A DNA stretch of 64,000 nucleotides from Clostridiales bacterium UBA4039 (GCA_002382805.1 DGAD01000006.1:100207-164206); one strand, 5' to 3'; numbered from the stretch's first letter, positions 56,198-63,890 are shown. The notes: generated by a model from the sequence alone, not told the origin. Numbers and translations are program-made.

Positions 56198-56207
56198 TTA
56201 TTAGGTG

Positions 56208-56232
56208 AAGGGACACCAAGTGTCCCTTTTTT
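56208..56232 (+). terminator. Strong rho-independent terminator after the coat genes
   Basis: Stem AAGGGACAC / GTGTCCCTT with a CAA loop and T6. It lies 11 bases past the second coat gene, the position of the central terminator in Ff phages. Confidence 0.88.
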
Positions 56233-56254
56233 CATATCAGAAAGAGGTGATTTG

Positions 56255-56557
56255 ATGTCATTAAGATTAACATTTATTACAACAATGATTTTTAGTTTTC
56301 TTCTATGCATATTCATACTTCTGTTTTTACGAAGTAATGTCTATGCTGCCGAACCTGAACCGACACCTAATGTCATAGTTGAATCAATTTCAAAGGAAGA
56401 ACTTCAAGAGGTTACTTCTGAAATATATGCCCAGTATATGCAAGATCGCCAACAAGAACTTCTAGAAAAACACACTAAGCAAGTAAAGGCGGGAACCACC
56501 TTTGCAGCAGTTGCAATTTTACTTATGGTTGTTCTTCGCTTCTATCAAAGTAGGTGA
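56255..56557 (+). CDS. Signal-peptide membrane protein, minor coat candidate
   Basis: A 100-residue protein from the ATG at 56255 (AGAGGTGA upstream; the TTG codon before it is ignored). A signal peptide ends at NVYA-AEPEPTP (about residue 31). A charged helix follows (ISKEELQEVTSEIYAQYMQDRQQELLEKHTKQVK), then a C-terminal transmembrane segment TTFAAVAILLMVVLRFYQSR with a basic tail. After cleavage the remainder is a 69-residue acidic-to-hydrophobic-to-basic protein resembling coat protein architecture, so it might be a minor or even alternative major coat protein. Confidence 0.6.
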   Translation: MSLRLTFITTMIFSFLLCIFILLFLRSNVYAAEPEPTPNVIVESISKEELQEVTSEIYAQYMQDRQQELLEKHTKQVKAGTTFAAVAILLMVVLRFYQSR

Positions 56558-56561
56558 TTTT

Positions 56562-56633
56562 ATGTATATCATTCAATTTTTATTTTCAGTATTCATGATA
56601 CTTTTTTTATTAGATTTAGCTGACATCATATGA
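56562..56633 (+). CDS. 23-residue hydrophobic peptide
   Basis: ATG at 56562 after TAGGTGAT, ending TGA at 56631; the product is 23 residues, MYIIQFLFSVFMILFLLDLA and three more. It is a single hydrophobic helix with an acidic end. Ff minor proteins pVII and pIX are 33 and 32 residues with a similar one-helix design, so an end-cap role is an attractive analogy. It is too short for statistical support; the ribosome site and tight packing (10 bases before the hydrolase gene) are the evidence. Confidence 0.45.
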   Translation: MYIIQFLFSVFMILFLLDLADII

Positions 56634-56643
56634 AAGGAAAAAA

Positions 56644-57291
56644 ATGAAAAAAATGCTATTAGTTGTTGGTGTTGCTTTCCTTATCGGCTATCTCTTTTTT
56701 CCTAATCTTTTTGATTCGGATGAAGTCGATGCCATAAGTGGTTATACAGAAAGTTCTATTCCTTATATAAGCACAAGTAAAAGCTATGCTGATGCCACTG
56801 ATGTACGTTATTTTGCTCATTATCTCTATGCCAATACTTTTCTATTCCCTAATGGCAAAGTGGGTAAAATACCTTATTTTTGGAACGGCAAAGCAAATAA
56901 TATAGACTTAGAAACGGGACTAGACAAAAATTTTTTGTCAATAAAGCTTGAGAATAGTCCTAACCATGGCAATCGCTATCGTGCATATGGTTTGGATTGT
57001 TCGGGGTATGTCGTCTACGTTATGTGGCTGTCGGGTTATAAGTCTTTTCCAGACGGTTCACAAAACATGTTTAATCAATTCAGCACTATTAGTGCATCAA
57101 ATGCAACTACAGGAGATTTAGCATTCATTGATGATAACGGCACAACGTCTCACGTTGGTATTATCAGTGTTGAATCGGGTATTAAATATGTCTACCACTC
57201 GGAAGGTGGTAATGGCATTGTTAAAACCCGACTAGATGAATCTCTTACAACTTATTTCACAACCGTGAAAGCCAATCCATATGTTAATTAG
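56644..57291 (+). CDS. Membrane-anchored NlpC/P60 peptidoglycan hydrolase
   Basis: A 215-residue protein. Residues 1-20 are a signal or anchor helix (MKKMLLVVGVAFLIGYLFFP). The C-terminal NlpC/P60 domain has the catalytic Cys119 in AYGLDCSGYVVYVMW, His170 in TTSHVGIIS, and a third polar residue His185 in YVYHSEGG; TGDLAFID precedes the His as usual. The family cleaves peptide bonds in peptidoglycan stems. Its position between small membrane proteins and the pIII-like gene suggests a role in letting the filament through the thick wall. It could also serve lysis or infection entry. Confidence 0.85.
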   Translation: MKKMLLVVGVAFLIGYLFFPNLFDSDEVDAISGYTESSIPYISTSKSYADATDVRYFAHYLYANTFLFPNGKVGKIPYFWNGKANNIDLETGLDKNFLSIKLENSPNHGNRYRAYGLDCSGYVVYVMWLSGYKSFPDGSQNMFNQFSTISASNATTGDLAFIDDNGTTSHVGIISVESGIKYVYHSEGGNGIVKTRLDESLTTYFTTVKANPYVN

Positions 57292-57299
57292 GGGGAAGT

Positions 57300-59129
57300 A
57301 TGAATAGATGTAAACGTAAAAAGAATATAGTTATGTTTTTCTTTATCACAATAACTATATTTTCAAATTTAGCATACTTAGAATCTAACGCAAGTCAACT
57401 TGGTACAATGTCTGTGCTAGTTAAATCTGCATATGATCTAGACAATTTAAGCGTGGATTCTATTGCTTATAATGATACAAATGGTTGGATACAAGTTGTT
57501 CTTAAAGGTCCTGACCTTGTCGGTTGGGAACGAGAGGATATAAAAGTAACTAGTAATGAAATTACAGGAATAACTCTTCAAAAGCAAAAAATGTCTAATG
57601 AATTGCAAGTTACAGGAGATTTCTCTAAGCTTTATACTCCATCCTTAAATCTGAAAATTAATGAAAATTTCATAGGTTCTAGGGTTTTGTATGAAATGCA
57701 AAATTTTGTTGATAATATATTTGCTCCAAGTAATCCTATTATTGATGAAGAAACAACTAATTTAATTAGGGATATTCGCAATATGCTTTTTGTTGATATT
57801 CCTGCTCAATTAGAGGCTTTCACAACTGCTAATCCTGATGATTTTGTTGCTTCTATTGAAAATTACCCTAATGTATTGATTCTTGGTCATTATCGTACTG
57901 GTTTAGCAGCAGCTGATAATCCTGAAAAGTTAAAAATTATCTATTATGATGGTTCATTTCATTTTGAAGAAAATGGTGAGAGGGAAGAAAAGATTAGGTA
58001 TAAAGTTGTTAATGATACTTCAACGAAATACTATATCGTATCAGTGGATTGGATAAAAGATGATTTTTCATCTGTAGATGTTCTTGCTGCTTTTGACAAT
58101 GTGACTACTGAAGCTTTGTATGAGCCATGGGATTTAAAATTCATGTCTGATATGTTTGTTTATGCATCTAATAAACCTTTAAGTTATTCGGGATTAAAGT
58201 TTCATCCTAATTACGTTGAAATCCCAAATTATCTAGAGCCTGATTTTAATATTGATGATGCTACAAATACTAATGCTTTACATACAATTGAATTAATTAA
58301 TCAAAATCAAAATACAAATTCTTTTAGTTTTCAAGCTTTAGTTGATTCTCGTGCCTGTGATAATCGTTTGTTTGTAACTTTTGACTCTGCTTCTCCTCTT
58401 AGCGCAAATTATCGTGCTGATATAACGCATGATGATGTTAAATTTTATATATTTGACTTGATAATGAATCTTGATGTTAATGGTGAAAAAGAAGAAACAA
58501 TTAGAATTAAATACGGTGGGGATGAAGTTTTTTCAAAGCCTTTTTTGTTAAATAATACTTCACCGCCCGTTCCTTCTGTTTCCGAAGATATTTTTTATCT
58601 TCGTACTTTAGAGGGTTATATTGATTTCATCCTAGAGACGAATTCGAAAAATCTAGATGAAGAAGTTGATGCTTATAGGTTAATAGATGATTCAAATCAA
58701 GCGACTGTCAAAGATTTTCCTTCTTATTACAAGCGTTTTGAAGAAGAACTTGAAGGATATTCTCAACCTCGTTTTCGTTATACCTTTAGGTTTCCCTCTG
58801 AATCTTTTGCCACAGGAATGTTTTTGCGTGGTCAGATTGATTTTTCAGACGGCACGCAAATGATATCTAATAATATGATTGATTATCAGTTAAAGACCTG
58901 GGGAGATACAGGTGAATATGTGCAGGACACACCTATTTATGATGTCATTCCTGATATCGATGATGAACAAATAAATGATACTGTCAATAAAGCTAAAGAT
59001 TCCTACAATCAAACAGTTCAAGAAATGGAACAAAGTCCTTTCGGTCAAAAGATGAAAGCCTTTTTCGGTGCAAATTGGCTTCTAATGGTTATTGGCATTG
59101 TTGTTGTAGTAATTATCTTATGGGGGTAA
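57300..59129 (+). CDS. pIII-like minor coat/adsorption protein candidate
   Basis: A 609-residue protein, the largest of the element, with GGGGGAAG upstream. The N-terminus KKNIVMFFFITITIFSNLAY followed by NASQ is a signal peptide. Most of the chain is a strand-rich ectodomain with no family I recognise. The end is a single transmembrane segment, ANWLLMVIGIVVVVIILW, with one residue after it. Signal peptide plus large ectodomain plus C-terminal anchor is the design of pIII, which caps the filament and binds the host. It sits where gene III would be, before the small membrane protein and the pI-like ATPase. Confidence 0.65.
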   Translation: MNRCKRKKNIVMFFFITITIFSNLAYLESNASQLGTMSVLVKSAYDLDNLSVDSIAYNDTNGWIQVVLKGPDLVGWEREDIKVTSNEITGITLQKQKMSNELQVTGDFSKLYTPSLNLKINENFIGSRVLYEMQNFVDNIFAPSNPIIDEETTNLIRDIRNMLFVDIPAQLEAFTTANPDDFVASIENYPNVLILGHYRTGLAAADNPEKLKIIYYDGSFHFEENGEREEKIRYKVVNDTSTKYYIVSVDWIKDDFSSVDVLAAFDNVTTEALYEPWDLKFMSDMFVYASNKPLSYSGLKFHPNYVEIPNYLEPDFNIDDATNTNALHTIELINQNQNTNSFSFQALVDSRACDNRLFVTFDSASPLSANYRADITHDDVKFYIFDLIMNLDVNGEKEETIRIKYGGDEVFSKPFLLNNTSPPVPSVSEDIFYLRTLEGYIDFILETNSKNLDEEVDAYRLIDDSNQATVKDFPSYYKRFEEELEGYSQPRFRYTFRFPSESFATGMFLRGQIDFSDGTQMISNNMIDYQLKTWGDTGEYVQDTPIYDVIPDIDDEQINDTVNKAKDSYNQTVQEMEQSPFGQKMKAFFGANWLLMVIGIVVVVIILWG

Positions 59130-59131
59130 AT

Positions 59132-59482
59132 ATGAAAAAAGTCGTAATAATTAATAACGAACAGATTAAGTTTGAATCTATCCGTAAAATTTCGGATGGA
59201 ATGATATATACATGGAAAAGAAACACTTACTCTAGTGTTGATACTGTAAAAAAATATGATGGTAAATGTGAGTATTACTTTATCGGTAATTTTGACGAGG
59301 AAGAACTTGCTAACCTTGACTATGCTAAGAATCTTTTTAAGTCTCGATTTTTTAGGTCATTGACCCGGGACAAGTTTTCTATTACTGAAATTATCATCCT
59401 TGCTATGCTTGCTCTAAATTCTTATCTAGTTTTCCAAATGCAATCAAAGCTAGGTGAGTTTCTTGAATATTTAGCTATATAG
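59132..59482 (+). CDS. pVI-like membrane protein candidate
   Basis: A 116-residue protein beginning at the ATG at 59132 after GGGGG; an upstream frame start is inside the previous gene and discarded. About 85 cytoplasmic-type residues (KKYDGKCEYYFIGNFDEEELANL) are followed by one transmembrane helix near the end (TEIIILAMLALNSYLVFQMQ). In Ff phages pVI (112 residues) is encoded between pIII and pI; the position and length are similar but the topology differs. It may instead provide the membrane part missing from the short pI-like ATPase. Confidence 0.5.
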   Translation: MKKVVIINNEQIKFESIRKISDGMIYTWKRNTYSSVDTVKKYDGKCEYYFIGNFDEEELANLDYAKNLFKSRFFRSLTRDKFSITEIIILAMLALNSYLVFQMQSKLGEFLEYLAI

Positions 59483-59494
59483 AAAGGAGTTACT

Positions 59495-59818
59495 ATGAAA
59501 CGTACTATGGAAATTGATAGTGTTAATGCTCTGCAGAAACTTCTTACCGGTAATCAAGCGGAAGATAATTCTGCAGTTTTGGAAAAGATAGAACAACATG
59601 GTGTAAAACTTACAATCAAAAACACGGTTGCTATTTCTGCTCTTAGACTTTTAAATGATTATTTTAAAGCAGATGACATTAATGAATGGATAGATAATTA
59701 TTTAGCTCTTCGTCAGCTTAGTCCAGAATCCAATAAAGACTTAATGAAAGCTATTGATGTTATGTCTAATAAAAAGTTACTTGAAAAAATGACTGTTGGT
59801 ATGAATGTGAGGAATTAA
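59495..59818 (+). CDS. Unknown helical protein in assembly operon
   Basis: A 107-residue soluble, mostly helical protein with GAAAGGAGTT before its ATG. Sequence such as VNALQKLLTGNQAED, AISALRLLNDYFKADDINEWIDNYLALRQL and KDLMKAIDVMSNKKLLEKM suggests four to five helices. No signal peptide, TM or known motif. It ends two bases before the pI-like gene, so it is probably cotranslated with it and could be an assembly partner or chaperone. Confidence 0.6.
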   Translation: MKRTMEIDSVNALQKLLTGNQAEDNSAVLEKIEQHGVKLTIKNTVAISALRLLNDYFKADDINEWIDNYLALRQLSPESNKDLMKAIDVMSNKKLLEKMTVGMNVRN

Positions 59819-59820
59819 AA

Positions 59821-60354
59821 ATGAGTATACATGCTGTGTTTGGTCCTCTTGGCTCTCGTAAAACCTTATTCTCTATTGTCGCTGCATATGCTATTCGTGA
59901 TCATTTGCCTTTCAATTATCAAATTATGGCTAATTTCACGCTTTCAGGCGCGAAGAAGATTACATGCTTTCAAGATATAATGAACGCTGAAAATGCGGTT
60001 TTATTGCTTGATGAAGCACATATTTTTATGAATTCTCGTAATTATAATTCAAAAGAGAATAAGGCTCTTACTCAATTCGGTCTTGTTACTCGTAAACGTA
60101 ATTTGGAAGTATTCTTTATTCTTCCACGGCTTGGAAGTTTAGATGTAAATATAAGAGATATTTCAGATTTCTTCCATTACATGCAGTTGCAGTCGGCAAC
60201 TGTTTTCCATCAAGTTTATACGCATGATATGATAAGTGACGAATATGCGCTTATGGGTTCAAATACTTACAGTATTGAACACTTTGAGCCTTATTATCTT
60301 ACTTATGATACAAGAGAGATTCCGACTAATTTCATGCTCGGTGCAAAACTTTAG
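59821..60354 (+). CDS. Zot/pI-like assembly ATPase (short form)
   Basis: A 177-residue P-loop protein of the zonular occludens toxin/gene I family that drives filamentous phage assembly. Walker A is GPLGSRKT (residues 8-15) with Arg replacing the usual Gly before Lys; Walker B is AVLLLDEAHIFM (59-70); the sensor segment FGLVTRKRNLEVFFILPRLGSLDVNIRDIS carries the family IR/D pattern. Ff pI is about 348 residues with a membrane helix and outside domain; here only the ATPase part is present and no membrane segment follows. A hairpin terminator ends the gene. Confidence 0.8.
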   Translation: MSIHAVFGPLGSRKTLFSIVAAYAIRDHLPFNYQIMANFTLSGAKKITCFQDIMNAENAVLLLDEAHIFMNSRNYNSKENKALTQFGLVTRKRNLEVFFILPRLGSLDVNIRDISDFFHYMQLQSATVFHQVYTHDMISDEYALMGSNTYSIEHFEPYYLTYDTREIPTNFMLGAKL

Positions 60355-60410
60355 AAATCTGCGTTTTGTTGTTCGACCTTTAGGTCGGACAACAGCAGAT
60401 TTCAGTTTTT
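60355..60410 (+). terminator. Large hairpin after the pI-like gene
   Basis: Stem AAATCTGC / GCAGATTT closing an inner TTGTTGTTCGACC / GGTCGGACAACA stem, followed by CAGTTTTT. It starts at the stop codon and is a probable terminator of the assembly operon. Confidence 0.65.
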
Positions 60411-60630
60411 GCAGCATGAAATTAGGAATCTCTTGCATAAAATTATGCATAGGGGCGGTCTTGTAATACGCCCCAAGGAATAAATTGTCAAAATGGCTTT
60501 AAGCCCCAAAAAATAAACAAAAACTTAACAATATAAAATGGTGTCAAACTTAATCTGACACCAAATTGTGCACAATCTAATTCATAATATACATAAAATA
60601 ATGAATATATATTCATAAGGAGTGTAAAAT
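60411..60630. other. Rep-upstream region, candidate double-strand origin
   Basis: Gene-free strip with successive hairpins: GCATAA / TTATGC (about 60433-60448), GGGGCG / CGCCCC (about 60452-60475), GGTGTCA / TGACACC (60540-60562), palindromes ATTGTGCACAAT (60565-60576) and ATGAATATATATTCAT (60601-60616), the last touching the AAGGAG site of rep. The combination in front of an initiator gene is typical of rolling-circle origins and autoregulation, but no nick site can be named. Confidence 0.5.
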
Positions 60631-62232
60631 ATGCGAATTGATATAAAACGTACTAAAATTTACAATGAATTATCTCATGAAATGGCTAAAATGTTTTTTA
60701 AAACGACTAATCATAAAGTTGTTCCCAATATTGACAATATATATTATACCGTCTTTCTAAAGGGTGATACTAACGAAAATGTAAATGTGCTTAATTTACT
60801 TAACGAAATTAAACTAAAAAAAGAACTTGCTCTTGAACGTTATGAGGATATTAATTTTCAGGATGACCTATTTGTTAAAATCAAACGATATGATACTTAT
60901 TCTCTTTGCCTGTCCTGTGAAGAAAAGTATGATATTTTCTTTACCGAAACCATTCCCAACTTACATACACCACGTATTGTTGTACAGATACGCTCGAAAC
61001 CTCTATGGATGGGTTCTTATGATGATATCCTTTTTGAAACACATATGGTACTTGAAAAAATTCTCTCTAAGTATCAATTACAAGTAAAGTCTACTCGTGA
61101 AAATCGTATTGACTATGCTTATCATACTAACTTAATTCAAAACCCTTCATCACATTTTTCTGATGATAATCTATCTCAAACACTAGTTACTGATTTCTAT
61201 GATATGCAAAAACATTATGAAATCAAAAAAAAGCGCAATATAGAAACAGACTATATCGCACTTGGCAATCGTAAATCAAACAATAACTTCATTCGTATAT
61301 ATGATAAGACTAAAGAAGTTATTCAAAAATCAAAGAAAATCTACTTCCTTGACATTTGGTACCATACAGGCATTATATCATATTACGATAAATTTTGTCT
61401 AGAGCATGCCTATGTACAAAATAACTATAATAAAAGATACGAAGGTGCTCTTTACTTCTATCTTGAACATGGCAAAGATGATATAAAAAAGGAACAAATT
61501 AAAGAATTAATGAGTGACTATAATAAGAGCATTGATGACTATGAACAATATGCTAAAACTCTTTTACCTAAAATTACAACGGTTCTCAATATCGAATTTG
61601 AAACAAAACGTAAATACTATTATAACTATGGTACTGTTATTGATGAACTAAATTGCCGTTATCCGAAACATGCTCTAGCACGTATTTTTAAAATCATTGA
61701 TAATCAATCTCTATTTCTTAAAAATCTTCACGGACGAACTTTATATTTTGAGGATAGGCTTACAGGTGAAGTAAAGTCATGGTGGAAACGCATTCAAAGC
61801 ACTAAATTATTTGGATTCGAGTACAAAGAAAAACTTAACCGTGATTATAAAAAACACATGGATAAAGCTCGAATTATTCAAGCAACGGTCAATAAAGTAG
61901 CTTCTAATGCCGTCTACAATGGTAAAGATGAATCTGACTTTATACAAGATATCTCTGACTTGCTCGCCAATGTTAATGATAACGATAAGGTACAGTATGA
62001 AATTAGGCAACTTGAAAAAAATGTAACTGATAAAGACAGTGTATACCTTCGTCAATATACTTCAAAAAAACGATTGAAAGCATTAAAAAATAAGCATATG
62101 ATAAATGAGAAGGCACAGCAGATTTTAGAGGTCGAAATAGACCGATATAAAAAGAAGTATAACATAAGGGAATTAACTGACGAACAGTTAAATGATTGCA
62201 TGAATCAATTATGCATATCATTTATAGATTAA
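60631..62232 (+). CDS. Rep_trans-like rolling-circle replication initiator
   Basis: A 533-residue protein preceded by AAGGAG and a palindrome. It follows the pattern of the Rep_trans (pfam02486-type) initiators: RENRIDYAYHT at about residue 156-166 with the metal-type Asp, YIALGNRKSNNNFIRIYDKTKEV at 208-230 with the conserved RIYDK, and TTVLNIEFETKRKYYYNYG near 317. The C-terminal 130 residues are charged and helical and probably specific to the group. It is expected to nick the double-strand form and start rolling-circle replication. An alternative is plasmid-type Rep; the integration module favours a phage. Confidence 0.75.
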   Translation: MRIDIKRTKIYNELSHEMAKMFFKTTNHKVVPNIDNIYYTVFLKGDTNENVNVLNLLNEIKLKKELALERYEDINFQDDLFVKIKRYDTYSLCLSCEEKYDIFFTETIPNLHTPRIVVQIRSKPLWMGSYDDILFETHMVLEKILSKYQLQVKSTRENRIDYAYHTNLIQNPSSHFSDDNLSQTLVTDFYDMQKHYEIKKKRNIETDYIALGNRKSNNNFIRIYDKTKEVIQKSKKIYFLDIWYHTGIISYYDKFCLEHAYVQNNYNKRYEGALYFYLEHGKDDIKKEQIKELMSDYNKSIDDYEQYAKTLLPKITTVLNIEFETKRKYYYNYGTVIDELNCRYPKHALARIFKIIDNQSLFLKNLHGRTLYFEDRLTGEVKSWWKRIQSTKLFGFEYKEKLNRDYKKHMDKARIIQATVNKVASNAVYNGKDESDFIQDISDLLANVNDNDKVQYEIRQLEKNVTDKDSVYLRQYTSKKRLKALKNKHMINEKAQQILEVEIDRYKKKYNIRELTDEQLNDCMNQLCISFID

Positions 62233-62257
62233 AATTAAAGGATTGGGAGTGTTATAT

Positions 62258-63175
62258 ATGAAGTTATCGTTATTGTATCAGATGTTTTATGACAAGCTAA
62301 AATATGAAGATGCTGCAAAACCAAAAACGTTATCGGGGTATGATTATTTTATTAAGGATCTATTTATAATTAGGTATTTGCATGATAAGGATGTTGAGGA
62401 TTTAATCCTTGACGATTATAAAAAGTACCTTGTTTATTTACGTGAAAAAGGTACTCTTAAGTCAAAGAGTATACATACTTACTTTAATTCTGTCCGCACG
62501 TTCGGTAATTTCCTATACCGTGAACATTACACGGATGTAGATATAGTTCGTGATGGTCCAAAAGTTAAAGTTTATAATACTATAAAAGAGATTCTCTATG
62601 ATGATGAAATTGAACTTATTTTTTCAGTTCTTGATGATTCGTCAGACCAAGGCATGATTATAAAGCTTATTTTTGCTATTCTGCTGGATACAGGCATTCG
62701 TCCTTCTGAACTATGTTCGATTGAAATTAAGGATATTAACTTTTCGAATTCAACTATTTTGATTCACGGAGATAAGGTGTATTCCGATAGATTGGTTCCT
62801 ATCTCAATCTTTACAAAAAAGTACATAAGTAAATATTTGCAACGTAGGATTGACCCTTTGGAGAGAAAGGATAGAGATATTCTTATTATAAGTCTAAGAA
62901 CTAAGAAGCGCTTAACAGTTCGCTCTATACGTGGTCTTTGCGATAGATGGATAAAAGACCGTGCCGGTATACAACGTGCGCATGCTTATTTATTCCGGCA
63001 CACATTTGCCACACGTTCGCTTTATCTTGGGAAGTCAATTTATGATGTTAAAATCTTACTTGGTCATAATCGTGTGAGTACAACCGAAGGATATCTTCGA
63101 AACGTGTCTCAATTGAGATTAGCTGAAAATCTTCATATTTCAGAAACAAAGGATTTGTTGCGTAAGCTCTTATAG
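62258..63175 (+). CDS. int: Tyrosine recombinase (integrase)
   Basis: A 305-residue integrase starting at the ATG at 62258 (GGGAGT upstream). Residues about 1-100 form a SAM-like core-binding domain. Catalytic residues: Arg148 in LLDTGIRPSELCSI, Lys173 in the beta hairpin IHGDKVYSDRLVPI, Arg247 in YLFRHTFATR, His269 in LLGHNRVSTTE and nucleophile Tyr279. The His normally three before the second Arg is Tyr244. It lies against attR, the usual place for an integrase, and can account for insertion into tRNA-Arg. Confidence 0.93.
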   Translation: MKLSLLYQMFYDKLKYEDAAKPKTLSGYDYFIKDLFIIRYLHDKDVEDLILDDYKKYLVYLREKGTLKSKSIHTYFNSVRTFGNFLYREHYTDVDIVRDGPKVKVYNTIKEILYDDEIELIFSVLDDSSDQGMIIKLIFAILLDTGIRPSELCSIEIKDINFSNSTILIHGDKVYSDRLVPISIFTKKYISKYLQRRIDPLERKDRDILIISLRTKKRLTVRSIRGLCDRWIKDRAGIQRAHAYLFRHTFATRSLYLGKSIYDVKILLGHNRVSTTEGYLRNVSQLRLAENLHISETKDLLRKLL

Positions 63176-63235
63176 GTTTACTGTCATAAAAAAGATAGAC
63201 TAATTAATGTCATTTAAATTACATAAAACTACATC

Positions 63236-63271
63236 AAAAAACCGTTAATCTATTATAGACTAACGGTTTTT
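63236..63271. terminator. Element-borne terminator downstream of tRNA-Arg and int
   Basis: Stem AAAACCGTTA / TAACGGTTTT flanked by A and T runs, overlapping the start of attR. It serves int on the plus strand and tRNA-Arg on the minus strand, replacing the original terminator at 52451-52482. Confidence 0.75.
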
Positions 63272-63320
63272 ATTCTAGCGTGCGCAGAAGGATTTGAACC
63301 CTCGGCCTTCTGGTCCGTAG
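63267..63320. repeat. attR, 54-bp direct repeat
   Basis: Second copy of the 54-base repeat, forming the 3' half of the intact tRNA-Arg gene. The crossover point lies somewhere inside it. Confidence 0.92.
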
Positions 63321-63352
63321 CCAGACGCTCTATCCAGCTGAGCTATGCGCAC
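63279..63352 (-). tRNA. tRNA-Arg (ACG)
   Basis: A full 74-base cloverleaf on the minus strand: acceptor GTGCGCA / TGCGCAC, anticodon stem CTGG / CCAG around loop CTACGGA (anticodon ACG), and GGTTCAAATCC T-arm. CCA is not encoded. It is the integration target; its 3' 42 bases are now supplied by the element. Confidence 0.95.
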
Positions 63353-63364
63353 ATATTGAGTGTA

Positions 63365-63448
63365 TGCCCGAGACCGGAATCGAACCGGTACGATTTTTAC
63401 ATCGCAGGATTTTAAGTCCTGTGCGTCTGCCAATTCCGCCACTCGGGC
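63365..63448 (-). tRNA. tRNA-Leu (UAA)
   Basis: 84-base class II tRNA with acceptor GCCCGAG / CTCGGGC, anticodon loop CTTAAAA (TAA) and a variable arm. CCA not encoded. Confidence 0.95.
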
Positions 63449-63464
63449 ATAATATTTAATTAAA

Positions 63465-63537
63465 TGGGCGCAACAGGGCTCGAACCTGTGACCCCCTGCT
63501 TGTAAGGCAGGTGCTCTCCCAGCTGAGCTATGCGCCC
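63465..63537 (-). tRNA. tRNA-Val (UAC)
   Basis: 73 bases; acceptor GGGCGCA / TGCGCCC, anticodon loop CTTACAA (TAC). Confidence 0.95.
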
Positions 63538-63605
63538 TGGGATAATGATAAACTTACTTAACTACTATATCACTTTTTATGAAGTCTCGCAAGTAAGTTT
63601 ACTAG

Positions 63606-63679
<74 letters not shown>

Positions 63680-63704
63680 ATACAATTTAAATATAAAATA
63701 TAAA

Positions 63705-63778
63705 TGGGCCATCAGGGACTCGAACCCCGGACTCTCCGGTTATGAGCCGGATGCTCTGACCAACTGAGCTAATGGCCC
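63705..63778 (-). tRNA. tRNA with CAU anticodon (elongator Met or lysidine-Ile2)
   Basis: 74 bases; acceptor GGGCCAT / ATGGCCC, anticodon loop CTCATAA (CAT). The paired acceptor start excludes initiator Met. Elongator Met and Ile2 cannot be separated by eye. Confidence 0.85.
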
Positions 63779-63806
63779 CCATCTACTTTATTATAATTTT
63801 ATATAA

Positions 63807-63879
<73 letters not shown>

Positions 63880-63890
63880 ATATGAAATTA

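Larger units (their letters stand above)
52477..63320 (+). mobile_element. Inovirus-like (filamentous phage) prophage integrated in tRNA-Arg
   Basis: An element of about 10.8 kb bounded by a 54-base perfect direct repeat in a tRNA-Arg gene. Its plus-strand cargo is a tyrosine recombinase, Rep_trans-like initiator, Zot/pI-like ATPase, tandem 35- and 29-residue coat-like peptides, a pIII-like anchored protein, an NlpC/P60 wall hydrolase and several very small membrane proteins; the XRE repressor and a membrane protein are divergent at the left end. No tail, capsid, portal or terminase gene is present, and no FtsK or relaxase typical of conjugative elements. It appears complete: no gene is visibly broken. 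The filamentous assignment rests on motifs and gene order, not on a database match. Confidence 0.85.

Noticed and set aside
52477..63320. Reading the element as a Tn916-type conjugative element or integrative plasmid, because it has a Rep_trans initiator, XRE regulator and integrase.
   Set aside because: No FtsK/TcpA coupling protein, relaxase or VirB4-type ATPase is present; the P-loop protein has the Zot/pI pattern and the small coat-like genes fit a filamentous phage.
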